The position numbers and the translations under genes are program-made. Under the pieces are notes generated by a model that saw only the letters and a list, made by a program, of their open reading frames with translations, was not told the DNA's origin and did no database searches. 64,000 nucleotides of DNA from Lophium mytilinum (lineage: Eukaryota; Ascomycota; Dothideomycetes; Mytilinidiales; Mytilinidiaceae), in the NCBI GenBank assembly GCA_010093605.1, contig MU004189.1, positions 441,834 to 505,833 on the forward strand. The letters are read 5' to 3'. Below are positions 1 to 13,054 of the stretch, in pieces. The first letter of the stretch is position 1. Every line of letters begins with the position of its first letter.

Positions 1-3000
1 CGGGCCAAGTCGCACAGGAGGCTGTCGGTGCGAGCTGTGGCGTCTGGCCCTTCGGCGGTTGCACTGAGGATTTCCCAGGCTGCAAGGGGAGTTGCACAAC
101 GCCCTCGTGGACTGGAGGAATGCAAAAATAAAGGTGCATTGCACATCCGGCGCGAGAGGGACGGCGGGCTGGTTTGGCGAACCGGCGCCGTCGCCAGCGC
201 TGCTGACCACCCTCGCCGTCGAGATAGGCAGGTTGTTAGGAAGGCCTCGCGCACTGTCACCTATTCCAGGCTCAGACATTCTCCCGTCAGCCAGCAGCGC
301 CTCAATTGCCAGGCAGAGATTGTCGCAATCCGGCGATATGATGCCGTCGTATTAGCTCGCATCCAGGCGCGGGTGAGGATTCGAGCAATCTGGGGAACGA
401 CTCCCGGATGACCTGACATCGGAGCCACTTCAGATTCAGGCGGTGGCGTCCAATGGCCGAGCGGCGGATTCTGCCTCTGCAACGAGACGTCAGGCTGGCA
501 ACGGCAGACTCGGAGCAGTTGTCAGCGTTCGGCGCTCATTGGACGGCATGCTCGAAGCGTCCCGAATGAGCACTCGGGACAGCCCTCGGGATAGGTCGTT
601 GGGCACGCCTTGCGGGCAATTCGCGGGCAAGTCGTAGCGGATGACGGTCGACGAGTGGCTGTCGGTACTCTGCGGAGATGGCGTGGAGATGGGACAATCT
701 GCGACTTGGCCTCTTGCACGACGAGTGGCGGCTGGAAAACGAAGGGCTGTGGTGGTGGTGATGCTGATCGCGGTTCTCGAAGTGCGGCCTGGGGCTTCTG
801 GCTCTCAGCGATCAGCTGCACCCCAAGGTCCGCTGGGGCTGGGGGGTCCCACGTCGCAGAGGCTTTCAGCGGCGGACATGGTTCCTGCAGCTGGAGAGCG
901 ACGGCGGCGGGATCGAGGTTGCGGCTTGGACGAAGAGGGCGGAGTGGTTGGCTGTGTTTTGCCTGCACCTACCCGCGCTGCATATGCGTGTGATTTCAGG
1001 CCAATGATCCCTGCGCGCGCGGCCATTCCCGGGATGCGTCAAATTCGCTTGGTGGAGCTGCACCAGCGTTGCGAGATCAGTGCCACGGTGGGATTGTTGG
1101 TGTTGAGTTTTGCTGTTGGCTGTGCTGCGCTCAACCTCATCTCGCCCTTCTCCTGCTCTTACCACCTCGCTCTCCACCACGCTCTGCTCCTCAGCCAGCC
1201 AGCAGCCGAAGGGATTTGGAGAGCAGAGGGCCGGTCCAATCAGGGCCGGCCACGTCTTGCCCAGCATCACCGTTATCGGGGGCGCGGGCAGGCAAGCCAC
1301 GGTGGGCTTCTGGCGTTTGTAGGGCGACACAAACCACTCCTTGCAGTCCGGGAAGAGTCCGTCCATAGGCTCCGCATGCCACCGGGTTCGAGCGCTGCTG
1401 CCGACCACCAGCCGCCCGTGTGTCTCCCTCCATTTTCTAGCGCCGAAGATGCCAAAGACCTCACCTCTCCACACCTCTGTCCACACCACACCACCGAGAA
1501 CATGCGAGCCGCTGATCCTCCCGTTTTGCCGCCATCTTCTTGAACCGAACCTCCCCGTTCTCACCGCTGTTCTAGTCCTGCCCGAGAAACCCATCTTCCC
1601 AGTCTTCCCCTTCCCTTCCGTCCCCTCCCCGTCCTCGCAAGATGCCCGGCCTAGCAATCCATTCCCCCCAGCACGCTCTCTACCCCGCCCGGGTCCCGAC
1701 ACGGCGAATTTGGGGGCCACAGGGTGCGCCGCTCCGTCCCAGGGCCGTCGAGGGCCCACGGCCTGTACATGGCTCACTAAATGCTGAAACAAGCCGGTGA
1801 TTGCTCATGTGCAAGACTCGCTAACGGCGTGCCGTCGTCTGACGCCAGCTGGTCTCGAAGAATAAACGTTGAGAGCAAAAGAGCCGCGTCCTTCGCTTGC
1901 CATGACCCGCATGCGCGGCACGACATACATACCTGCATCCGTCGCCAGTCTGCATCATGTGCCGTCGCCCTCTCACAGGGTTCTACTGCAGCAGCGAGAC
2001 AGATCTCTGACTGCCGCATTACGTAGGGAGCCTGGGGTTCACTCGAGCAGACAGAACCAGCCTGGAATCGTAGACCCTGTTGCTGTTGAACGTGAGGGCC
2101 GTGGCGGAGCAGACGTGGACGGACAGTGCCGCGAGCCTGTGTGCTCTATACATCTTGCTCTATGCATCTTGATACATGTCCATAATTGCCCAGGTGGTGA
2201 GGGCGAAGTGTCGTTGTACGGCCATGCATAAGTTCGAGACACCCACACTCGACCCCGACGCAGCCAACCTTAGTACTCCCGCATCGCATCGCAGCGCAGC
2301 GCATCTGCATCTGCGATTGATCATGCATCGTAGCCGTTGTCGTTCCGTGTCAGCTCACTCGCGCAATGCTATGCCATGCCATGCCGTGCCGTCCAACCCC
2401 CTCGTCACGAAGATGTACCCTACATCGACTTTCCGCTTTCAGCCTAACGAAAAGCACCGACGAAGAAAAATCCTGGCATGGGAAGAGAGTAGTACCAGCC
2501 ACTACTCCAACTGCCAACCACCGCTAACCTCGAATACGCAACTCACGTTATACCTAGGTACGTAGGCAGAGCAGAATCTTCAATCCCGAGGCGAATCAAT
2601 TCCCGCAGTCCGATCCCAGGACTGTGGACGCCTAGCATCGACTAACTCGAGCTATCAAAGTCCAGCGCTTCACGTTTCCACGGTTCGCCCTCCTACCATT
2701 CTACCGTAAACTAATAACCACCATCCATGGCTCAACCAACCTCCCCCAATTCCATTCCCACCAGCCCCTCTTCCTTCTTCCATGTGGCAACTCAGATCCA
2801 ACCCACCGATCCCAACACGCTCGAGTAGTGGCGAAATACCGCCGGCCTGGGTCTAAGTACCAACGTGCAGCGCAGCGGGTATTGCAACCGCGGTTCCGTG
2901 ATGCCTAATTAGGCCAAACATCGCTCTTCCCCCCTCATTTCATCATCCAGGATTGAGCTGTTAATTATCTGTCCCTTCACGCACCAGGGTTCAGGTACGA

Positions 3001-3452
3001 AGATCAGATCAGCAGCGCAGATCGTGAGGGGGGAGGCGGGTCGGAGGGAGGCATGTGTTCTGTGACTTGCATGTGGGCAGGAAAGTGAGGCGGTGATGGC
3101 CGTTGAAAAGTTAATTGTAGTGGGAGAGAGGGTGGGTAGGTCCGATGTGGTTGAACGCGTTTTGATAGGTTTCGCGAACCACAACAGTTTATACTTCTTC
3201 ACTTGACTCCACCTGTACAGTAGACCCCTCTGTTGACTCCTAGCCAGACTTTTCCAATCGGGGAGTACAGTTTCGTCATATTGTGCCAATTGTAAACCCT
3301 TGCTTTCAGCAATCGATTCCCTCTTCTTATCGTCCATAAGTTCCCTTTCTCCAGGCTCCCAATTACTAAATCTGACCCATTTCAATCCCCACACCTTCTA
3401 CTAGAACCTCCCCGGCCCGTGCGCCCTCTCCACCCACCATAGATCCTTTTAT
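1..3452. other. GC-rich region without a convincing gene
   Basis: Many long open frames overlap here on both strands, but their compositions (Arg, Pro, Ser, Ala rich) are what GC-rich noncoding DNA gives by chance. I see no domain, no coherent intron pattern and no frame that stays open with protein-like composition. The plus strand becomes strongly pyrimidine-rich around 1130-1700, like a fungal promoter or 5' leader, and a short reading frame of 46 codons starts at 1641. I could not attach either to a gene. A 142-codon minus frame (3337 down to 2909) has a more protein-like first half but no recognisable family. Confidence 0.5.
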
Positions 3453-4104
3453 GCAGTTCAATCTGTGACTTCTTCCTACAAAAAGGACTGCGTTATGTAC
3501 ACCCAACGTACCCACCTCTGCACCCACTATAAAAAGAATCAACGCAGCTCAATCCATAACTTCTTCCAATAAACGGAAATACGTCAGGTACACCCAACGT
3601 ACCCCTTTGCGTACCCTCTAGGTCTTGCAAAAAGTCTCTTACTCGGTTAGATCCGTGATTTCTTCCAATAAAAGCTACTACGCCAGGTGCACGCAACGTA
3701 CCCCTTTGCGTACCCTCCGCGCCCTACTAAACATTCACTTACACAGTTAGATCCGTACCTTCTTCCTATAATAAGGACTACAACCGGTACCCCTTTACGT
3801 ACCCTCCGTGCCCATGAAAGCTGTTCTTACCACGTCGGATCTATGCCTTCTTCTAATAAAAGCTACTACAATAGGTGCAAGCAGCGTACGCCTTTGCGTT
3901 CCCTCCACGCGGTCCAACACGATCTCTACTTTACGTGCCCTCCACGGCTATCAGATCTCTCCCTACGCGGTCAGATTCGTGACTTCTTCTAACAAAAGCT
4001 ACTACACTAGGTGGACGTAGCGTAGCCCTTTGCGTACCCTCCACGCCATTTGAAAGCTTTCTAAGCGGTTGAATCGGGGCGTTCTTGCAATACAAGGCAC
4101 TACG
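3453..4104. repeat. Degenerate ~100-bp tandem repeat, about seven copies
   Basis: Copies begin near 3453, 3548, 3646, 3747, 3826, 3970 and 4068. Each starts with a GTTAGATCCGTGAYTTCTTC-like segment and continues into an AATAAAAGCTACTAC segment. Most copies then have GTGCACGCAACGTACC and CCTTTGCGTACCCTCC. Spacing varies from about 80 to 145 bp and identity is partial, so this is an old diverged array. Short open frames on both strands in this stretch come from the repeat and are not proposed as genes. Confidence 0.8.
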
Positions 4105-4117
4105 AAGTCCGTCAGCT

Positions 4118-4307
4118 ATGCCATCGCGTTCCTCACCTCGCCTTACCATCCTTCTCTCCCTTGTCGCTGTCTTCGTACTGTCTTTATTCTCCGTAATGCT
4201 CCCCTTCCCAAGCTCTAGCGGTGAGAGATTGATCCCACGACTTTCAATTGTCTCATTTCTCTTCCTGCGCAGGTAGGGAAGAAGCCACTCAGCAAACAGT
4301 CACATAG
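4118..4307 (+). CDS. Possible small membrane or secreted peptide (45 aa, two exons)
   Basis: Exon 1 (4118-4220) joins exon 2 (4273-4307) across a 52-base intron with a GTGAGA donor and a GCGCAG acceptor. The 45-residue product has a basic N terminus (MPSRSSPR), then one strongly hydrophobic stretch at about residues 9-29, then a short polar tail. That is the form of a signal peptide or single membrane anchor. I recognise no family. Alternative acceptors at 4290 or 4319 would change the tail. The frame directly abuts the degenerate tandem repeat and lies convergent to the giant coiled-coil gene. Small size and lack of homology make this tentative. Confidence 0.35.
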
Positions 4308-4540
4308 CATTCTCACAGCACGAATCTGGCCCCCAACATAAAGAAGAACCATAACCATAACCATTGTCGCAAGCACCAGCAAGACTGCATACACAGAGGA
4401 AACCCCTTTAAACACCCCTCCCTTTCCCTGTGCCATCCCCTCGCCCTCCCCTCTCAACATTGAAAGAAAACCCCAAGCACCAAGACCGGCCCAAACACCC
4501 AGAAAAAACAACCAGAGAGTTCAATCTGACCCCAACGCAC

Positions 4541-7500
4541 TCAACCAACCGTACTCTCCTCCTCCGCCGCCCGCCTGAAATAATCCGCCTCGCTCATCTC
4601 CACACCCGTCGGCAAATCCGTCCCCAGCCCACTATCACTCGGCGCCGCAAACACAATCATCTTCCGTCCCTCATCCCCATGCCCACCCACCTCCTTCAGT
4701 TCCTCGAGGTGATCCTCCTTCTCCGCCTCCTCTTCCGATATCTCATGCTCCTGACCATGATGCCCCTGCTCGTCTCCACTCTCCTCCTCCTCCCCCTCCT
4801 CATCAATCGCACCCCCCATCAACGTCGACCGCACCGTACTCCCATAACTCGTGCGCCGATCAAGATCGCTGCCCGTCATATAGCTCCCCGTGCCCGAGCC
4901 ATATGTATACTCGCTATCCCCCGCGCCATAGCTGCTGCGGCCATCGAAGCCATCCGCATACGAGCCAGTCGCCGTAGCGTAGCTATGCCTCCTCTCAGTC
5001 CCCGCGTCGCTCGCGAGATCCTCATCGCCCTCATGCTCATCCTCACGCTCATGCTCATCCTCGTGTTCCACATCCCCCGCCGGCCCGGCCGTGATCTTCC
5101 GCGGCGTGTCGTCGTTGTCGATCTCGCCCTCACTCTCGTTCTCGTTCTCGTCCCGCTCCGCCAGCGCCTCGTTCTCCTTGTTGATCTCCGAGACGCGACG
5201 GCCTCCAGGTCGCCCGTTCCAGCTCGTCTTGCGCATGTAGTTCGTCTTAACTGAGTGGCTGCGCTTCAGGTTGCCGAGGCCGTTGGAGAGAGAGTTGGGA
5301 GCGCCGGCGTAGGCTTGCGCGCCCGTGGGGACGTTGTTGGTGATTTGGCTGAGGGAGAGGATGCGGCGGCTGGCTGGGTTTGGCGGTGGGCCGTTGCGGC
5401 GGATGGCTGGGCGTTGCTTCAGAGCGAGAGAGAGGCCGTTGGCGGCGGCGCTGGGAGGAGGCATGCTGCCCAAGGTGCTGTGGGAGGCGTTGCTGGGCAT
5501 GCGCTGCTTCTTGGGTTTGCCGGGGCTCTTGTTGGTTTTGTTGATGAGGAGAGCGCGGGAGTGGTCCATGATGCCGTTAAGGATGCGCCGTTCGAGAGCA
5601 TCGGCTTTGTGGTCCATGTCGCGTAGTTCCTCGCGGCGGATATCGAGAGCGGTTTGTAGGGAGGAGACTTCGCCGGTAAGACGGACCTTTTGGGTTGCGA
5701 GATTCTCGCGCTCGACTTGCAGAGCGGCGACGATAGCGAGTAAGGAGTCCTTCTCGTCCTTGAGGTTTTGGACGTCAGAGTCGAGTTGTTCCTTTTGTGC
5801 AAGGCGGCGCTCAACTAGAAGAGCCATCTCTTCTGCTTCACGCTCCTTGCTTTCATGGCCATCAGTGATGAGTTGTGTCTGCTTTGCCACGAAATCGGAA
5901 ACTTCGGCGGCAGTGTTCATGACCTGTTGGTGGATCTGATCAAGACGGCTGAGCTGAGCAATTGACTTCTCTGATTCATCCGCATGGTTCAGAAGCTTGT
6001 CGAGCTTCTCCTGCACCTGGCCATCATCATATCTCTCAACCGGCTCGACAGCCGGAGGTGGGGGTGGCAGTAGTGCGGGTAGGTTGGTGAAGTTGCTTCT
6101 GATCTCCTCAGCTCGTGCATTGTTTTCCTCAGCAATAGCTCGCACTTGCTCTTCAGTAGACTCCTTCGCTTTCTGAGAGTGTTCGTAGTGCTGATTGACA
6201 AGAGCGAGAATCTCTCGCAAGGTGACCATGAACTTCGGATGGAATTCAGTGACATCTCCTTGGAGGCCGTTGATTATGCGAATAGCATTGGCTACTTCGT
6301 CGCGGGTGTGCTGGTGCTCGGATTTGGTTTCGACATGGTGATCATCCAGTTTAGCCACCGTGTCATCCATGCGACCAAACACAGTCTGAGAGTCTTGCGC
6401 CATCTTGTTCGTTACCTCAGAGAAGGTGTCAGACAAGCCAGTAATGGTTGCCCCCAAGGTGTCAATAGTCAGCCGGAGCTCGTCAGCCATTGCCTTGGTG
6501 TTGGCTAGGATTTCTTGCTGCTCGGTAGCCTTCTCGTTCATGACCTTGGCCTGCTCATCAGCAAGGAGCTGGGCGTCGTCGTATTTGGTCATGATAGTGT
6601 CGAATTTCTCGTCGAGTTTCTGGCACAGCTCCGCAATGATGGCTTCCTTTGCCTCTTCCTGCTTCTCAAGAGTTGACGCGAGCTTTTCATCCTGATCGAC
6701 CTTCAGACCCTCCACCGAACCGTGCGATCGATCGAACTCCCGGTTCACCGTCTCCATCAGCTCCTTGATATCAGCGGTGATATTGAAGTTTGATCCAATA
6801 GTCTCCTCGAGGCTCTTGAATGACTCCAAAAGGCCGTCAACACCTTGACCACCTTCGCGCAGATTGCTCTTGATGTCTTCCTTGATCTCATCTAGAACAG
6901 TCTTGACTTCGGCGATATTGAGAACCATGTCTTCGGCTTCCTTCTTACGATCGTCGAAGGCCTTTGCTGTGATTGCAATATCAGCCTCGTAGCTGTCCTT
7001 CATCTTGTCGTGGCTATCCCGGAAGTCATGAACCAAGCCTGTCAACTGCTCCACGTCGGCCTTTGAAGGAAGCTGATCGGCATCAGGGGTGTTCATCTCC
7101 TCAACCTTAGCCTTGATGTCCATGCAGATCAAAGCGAGGGTGTCAACATCCGTCTTGGTAAGCTTCTCCTCGCCTTCTTCTTCTTCAGGCTTGGCAAGCT
7201 TCAGCTCTTCCAAAGCAATCTTCATATCCTGCACCAGAACCTCGACTACAGCAATGTCCTCTTTAGTGGCTCCATTCTCATCTATCTTGGTGGCGAGTGC
7301 GTCGATCGCTTCGTTCGTCGATAGAGTAATGCCCTCGATCGCATCCAGATGTTCCTTCTTCATAGCGTTCTCGGAGTCAGCAAGGGGCAGTTCCTCGATG
7401 ACGGCCTTGGTGTTCCTCAAAAGGGTTTCGATGGCATCGGTGTCGTCTTTTGTGGCTAGTCCGTCTGGATTTGGTCCATCTCTTGAAGCAATGACATTGA

Positions 7501-10500
7501 CTGTCGCCTGAAGATCTTGGAGGAGCGCCTCGATACCAATCATGTCATCCTTCATCGCAGATCCAGACGCCGGCTGAGCCTCAGGAACGACGGTTGGCGC
7601 TGGTGTATTCTGAATATTTGCGTCCATCGCCTCAACCTTGATATTCAACTGAGCCAACATGACTTCCATCTTCTCCAAATCGTTGCGCTGAAGTGACTCC
7701 TGCGGTACATGCACAGGCGGCATGTCACGACTCATGGAACCGGGATCTTCGGCAAGCACAACCTCATTACCCCTCGGGGCTTCTTCATCAAAAGACTCTG
7801 CAGAAGACTCGGACCTGGTGTGTCCTTTGAGGCGGTCGATATCTTCACGAAGGCCGGCAAGACCATCCTTCAACGTGTCCAGAATCTCGTACGAAACGGT
7901 CATATCAACTGGCTTGTCGACCAACTTGACGACATCTGAGCGCAGACTGTCGAGACCATCATTTAACGCATCGAGGATTTCTCCAGTTGCGGACATATGG
8001 CGTTCTGGATTGTCCATCCTCTTCTCCAAATGCGAGCGTAGATCGTCGAGACCCAATCTTACTGCATCGAGAACCTCCTCTGTATCAGCCCTGGAACCGT
8101 GACGAGCCATACCGGTCGCAATCGATTGTCGGAGTTGTTCCAATTCGCCACGGAAAGCTTCAAGTAGCTCTTCATTGAGACCACTTGACTCGGATCGAGA
8201 TGCGTTGGCCCTCATTTCCTCAAGACCTGTCCTCAGAGTCTCCAGGATTTCCTCCTTCTCCACGGAATCGCCACTTCGGACGAGCGTAGACCCTAAGGTT
8301 TCCCGCAGATGTTGGACCTCTTCTTGAATTGCGGTTAGAGTTTCCTTGGAGGCGGTGTCCTGCTCAGATGCAAGCTGAGAGCGCAAGCCATCCATAGACT
8401 CTCGCACGGCATCAACAATATCATCTCTATCAGCTGAGCCTCCAGATTTGATTAGAGTGGTCGCCAGAGTCTCTCGAAGATGTTCGAACTCTTCCTTCAT
8501 CGAAGCAAGAATATCGTCGTTGGTGTTTACCGAAGAGTCGGACTGGCCGAGATTGGCATGGAGACCTTCGAGGCTGGCATGGAGGGCTTCAAGAATCTCG
8601 TCCTTGTGAGAGGCACTACCACCGAGTAAGACGTCCTTGAGTTGTTCGAATTCGTCCTTCATCGCTTCGTTAATGTCGTCATTGGTCTCTGGATCAAAGT
8701 CGCGAGTAGTGGTGACTTGAGAGCGCATGCTTTCAAATCCGGCGGTCAGGGCAGTCAGAATCTCCTCCTTGTCTTTGGCAGCCGGGAGGAATTGTGAAGT
8801 GAGCTCTTCGTGAAGATGCTCGAATTCTGACTTGATGTATCCAATCATGTCTCCGCGACTCAGAGCGTGATCACCACGAGGGCCTTCCGCGACGAAGCCT
8901 TGTACATCAGTACGCAGTCGCTCCAATTCGTCTCTCATGGTGTCCACAATTTCGTCTTTTCCGGTGACATCTTGGGCCTTGTCGACATAAGTCTCGATCT
9001 CTGCTCGTAGAGTTTCGAGGCCATCTCTGACCGCATCCAGAACTTGCTCTGTATCTCTTCCGTTGGCAGATGAGTAAGATTTGAACTCCTCTCGCATGTT
9101 GTTCACAACCTCCTTCAGGCTCGTCATGACCTGTTCGCCGTATCCTCCCATCGGAGTGCTGGAGCCTTCAAGGCCCGCCTTTACGGCATCAAACAGATCC
9201 TCACGGCTGATCTCAAGCTCACGAGGAGCGTTGAAGTCGTGATTCGCAAGAGTGTCTTTCACGGCGCCCGCGACGAGTTCTCTGGTGACTGCATGGTCGA
9301 AGGATGGCGGTTGAGCGTTCATGGCTGGCTTGAACTCCTCCAAGCATTCGCGGACAGCGCATAGGACTTCTTCCCGTATTTCGTGGGCCTCATTTGGTGG
9401 AGCTGGGAGAGTGAAGTTCTGGAAAGCTTCGTGAATGGTATCCATGACCTCTTCTCTACTGATGGCGTCTTGGTCTCTTGTAGAATTGGAGTTTCGATAA
9501 TCTTCGAGGCCTTCTTTGAGGCATTGGAGAATTTCATCTCGCTCCAACCCAAATTGCTGAAGCTCGATCTCAGGTTTGTATGCTTCGTAGGCTTCCCTGA
9601 CCGCAGAAAGAATAGCTTCTTTATCGAGAGAAGAATCTGCGGTTACTGGGGCGCGGTCTAGGCCGCGCTCCGCAAGAGCTTGCTTGACAACTTGGTACAC
9701 TTCCTGGCTATCGACCGAGTTTCGGGACATCATGGAAGAGTTTGATTGTCGTCGTTTCTCCCGGATAAGTCGATCCATTTGACCTCGAAGTTCGCCCAGG
9801 CCCTCTTGGACAATTCGTTCGAGGTCTGGTTTGTTCTGGACGTCGTCAATCGCAAGGTGGGATTCCCGCTCTTTGGCGTATTCGTCGATCTGGCGGGCAA
9901 TGTCTCTACCCATACCAAGAACCTCTCCTCGCATAGTCTTGAGGAAAGCTTTGGTTTCGGCAGTCATGCCACCTGTCTCAGCAACACTGTCCTTTATCTT
10001 CTTCAAGTACTTGAGCATTTCCTCGCTGACAAAATCGGCTGCTTTCGGGCTAGCATATGCTTTCTGGCTATCCGTACCGTTTGGCATTGGAAAGCTGGCA
10101 TTCATATCCCGGGTAGTACGAGCAAGCGGCCCGGTGCCTGGTGTGGGCTGGAAAGTTGTGTTCTGTCCATTGACTCCACCTCCATTTCCTCCTCCACGTG
10201 CCACCAGCGCTTGGCTCTGAGGTCCTGTCTTGATGAACTCGACCAGGTCGGTGACCTTCTTAGCGGTGTCGCCAGTGGCCTTGTCGACCAGGGTTGAGAG
10301 CGTTGCCAGAAGGCGTTCTTGGCCATCTTTGGTGACCATCTCGCGAATGATCTTTTCTAACATCGCTACACTGGCGGCTCCTTCGACAGAGTAAGGATTT
10401 GGGCTCCCTATTCTATCATCTCCCCACATGTTAGGAGAGGGAAATCGGGGCAGGACGAAGTTCTTTCCCGGTGGGGTGCTGTGTGAATCCTTCTTCTCTC

Positions 10501-11596
10501 CGAAGAGACCGCTGCTCGATCGACTGAAATCCAATGGAGCTCCAAGGAGACTACTTTGTTGAGGGTGACCAACGTTCGCAACGAGTTCTCGCAGACACTT
10601 GCGAATGTCTTCATCTCGAGAGTTTGTAGCCTCTTTGAGGCTGATCAAATCGCTAGCGTTGTCTTTACTCCGGCGACTCAACTGTGACATCTCCTTCTGG
10701 AGGTTGGAAGCTATAGAGGTAATGCTCAGAAGCTGACTTGAAATGGCATCGAATGTCTGGGGAGTCCTAGCTGTCGACGTATTTGCAGAATTGGCGGAAT
10801 TGGCGGAGTTTGTAGAGTTTGTAGAATTGGCGATATTTGGTAAAGGTTCGAGATGCTCCCGTGGTATGGTCATGGTTTGTAGTGCCAACATGGTGGCCGA
10901 AGGCGGAGTATTTTCACCCAGTATTGCCTTTGTAAGCGGTCGGCTGGATGCTCGCAGGGCCGGGGTATCTTTCAGCACATCTCGCCCAAGGGGTGTGGGC
11001 GTTCCAGATCGAGTGGGACTCTTGTCTGGAGACGTGGGGAATGGGTAGTCCCTGTCATGATCTCGTCCCATATTTGGTGTCGCTGATCTTGATGGGCGCT
11101 CGGGTGAGCGGTCTGGCGACCTCACACCATCGAGGAAGCTCCTCAGGTCTCGGACACTGGTAGTCTGTAGCGACTGCATGCGCTTGTGTTGGGCGGATTT
11201 GACTAGAGACCTATCTGGCGACTTTTCTGGCATACGGTTTGTAGTATATGAGCTTGCAGGCGCGCTCTCCCGTGCCTTTTCTTCAAGTGCCCTGGCAGCA
11301 GCAGCGATTCCTGCAGATACGTTGGGTCGAGTAGAGGCGCTGACAGGCGAACCTGGATTAAGAGGAAGCGGAGGCGGTGCGCGTTCTGGATCAGAGCTAT
11401 CCCACCTGCGACGTCGAAGACGACTGGTCAGTGGCATTGTTCAAGATCGAAAGGGAGGTTGTGGAGTGTTGACATGGGACAACATTGGAGGTGCTTACAT
11501 GGGGATGTGTGATCTGCCAGATTCGGAGGAGAAAGAATGCTGGTGCTTGAGCACCATATCGCGGTCGCGAGAGCTTTCCCTGTCGATGGAACTCAT
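4541..11596 (-). CDS. Giant repeat-containing coiled-coil protein (about 2320 aa)
   Basis: I propose two exons: 11596-11499 and 11405-4541, with a 93-base intron (GTAAGC donor, CGTCGCAG acceptor, CTGAC branch). The splice rebuilds an ATG-TGG junction, giving RSHIPMWDSSDPERAPPP. This start is preferred over the in-frame ATG at 11437, whose first residues come from intron sequence. The N-terminal ~550 residues are low-complexity, rich in Ser/Pro, with SP/TP sites. Residues ~600-1230 hold many imperfect 35-45-residue units of the form DEILDALRDGLESLR. Residues ~1260-1970 are long heptad coiled coil. The tail is basic, then strongly acidic. Related proteins in other moulds carry automatic names such as chromosome segregation ATPase, but no ATPase motif is visible. 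A structural or scaffold role is inferred only. Confidence 0.88.
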
Positions 11597-13054
11597 CGTG
11601 TAGGGTTGCTGGTATTTGGGAGAGAGATGGGTATCGGAATGCGCGGTGGAATGGAACGGCTAAAGCTGAGCGTGCTTAGATCAATTGCATTATACAATAG
11701 TACTCTGCAAGCTTCAGCGATCCAGCGCGTGCGAGAGCCAAAAGAAGTGTGTTCTGGTATGTATGAGAGTGTGGGAGTGAGGATGGTAGAGCGGTGTTGG
11801 TGACATGGGGGGAGCTCGGATGTTGTTGTGTTTTCGTAAACAAAGATCGCTGCGCACGGACCGATTGCAGCCTCACGCCAGCCCATCAGCGCTCTCCACG
11901 TTTGAGCAGACGTCCTAAAGCTCTTGGACTCGATAGACCATGCGTCTAATGCTCCTAGAATGGCAGAATAGGTGCCAGCAACCGTTTGCCTACTTAAAGT
12001 GTATACTATTTGGCCCTCATGGTGCTTCAGCGGCTCGAGGCAATGGCAAACGCATTTCACACGCGCACAGATTGCACCAAAAGTCTTGCTTTCGAGAGAG
12101 AACTCTCTTCATAATGTAGTACTTTGAATGGAGGGAAACCCTTCTCGGGTCAAAACTCTCCTAGATATCCAACTGTATTGACCAAAATCCCATCACCCTC
12201 TGACGATCCAATTCCGCCTAAGTATCTGTGAACACGCTGCCTCGAAAGAGTGACAAAGGGTGGGAATACATGGCCGGGGAAGGGTCTAGATGACATAGTC
12301 TACAAGGGTCGGCTATGCCCTACCCTACATATACAAATATGTGGTGATACAAAAATGCAGAGGATGAGATCTTGGGGGTGGTAGGAGTGGACGGCCCGAG
12401 GGCCAAAGAAGAGAAGAGAGACGGGGTGCAGAGGGATTTATGTACTTCTCGCTGAGTGCGATGTGTCAGCAAGAAGAATTTAGTACCATGGTAAGGTGTG
12501 TACGCATGGGCGAGATCGTGTGAAGATTGTAGAGCAGAACCGTGATATGGGCTTTGGAAATGCGAGCCAAAATGTTGCAACGAATCTGAGTCTGCGTATT
12601 CACACCGGCAATACGGCAGCATACGTGGCCTAACTCGCATTGATGTTATGCCTGCTGCAACTGTTACCATGACTTACATTGTTCACATTTTGGTCATTTA
12701 GTGCAGGCCAAACAGTGGCCTAATCTGTCCTAAATCTTGACATCTCAACATTACCACTATAGTGACCCAGGCAGGTGTAGCACCTTGCTAAAGGCCAAAT
12801 CCCAGCCTAATGGGCACTCAATCAAGTGCAGACTTTGTGAAGACTTCTCGTCACATCAAAGCATCGAAAATAGAAGTAATAATGTACACAGACTCATGTC
12901 TTATTATTCATTCGCGCGTAATATATATATATACAGATCATGTCCATGGGATCAAGAAAGCTCGCGCTGAGGCCTTTCTGTCCAAAATGAAACCCAAATA
13001 CTCCGATCGCTGATGCAAGAACCGTACCCAAAATGCTGAAGCTAACCCGAGTCC
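11597..13054. other. Intergenic region upstream of the coiled-coil gene
   Basis: This holds the promoter and leader of the coiled-coil gene (minus) and the 3' flank of the GH16 gene (minus). Short open frames are present but none shows protein-like features. A short (TA)n run lies near 12921-12932. No RNA gene was recognised. Confidence 0.6.

Noticed and set aside
641-1792. Long open frames on both strands (300 codons plus, 308 codons minus)
   Set aside because: They overlap each other in GC-rich DNA, have Arg/Pro/Ser-rich composition and no domain or splice context.
2909-3337. Minus-strand frame of 142 codons with a fairly protein-like first half
   Set aside because: The second half is low-complexity, no family is recognised and there is no supporting splice or promoter evidence. 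It is worth a transcript check but not called as a gene.
4430-5254. Plus-strand 274-codon frame opposite the giant coiled-coil gene
   Set aside because: It is the antisense shadow of the acidic, low-complexity C-terminal coding region and is Leu/Arg/Pro-rich as a result.
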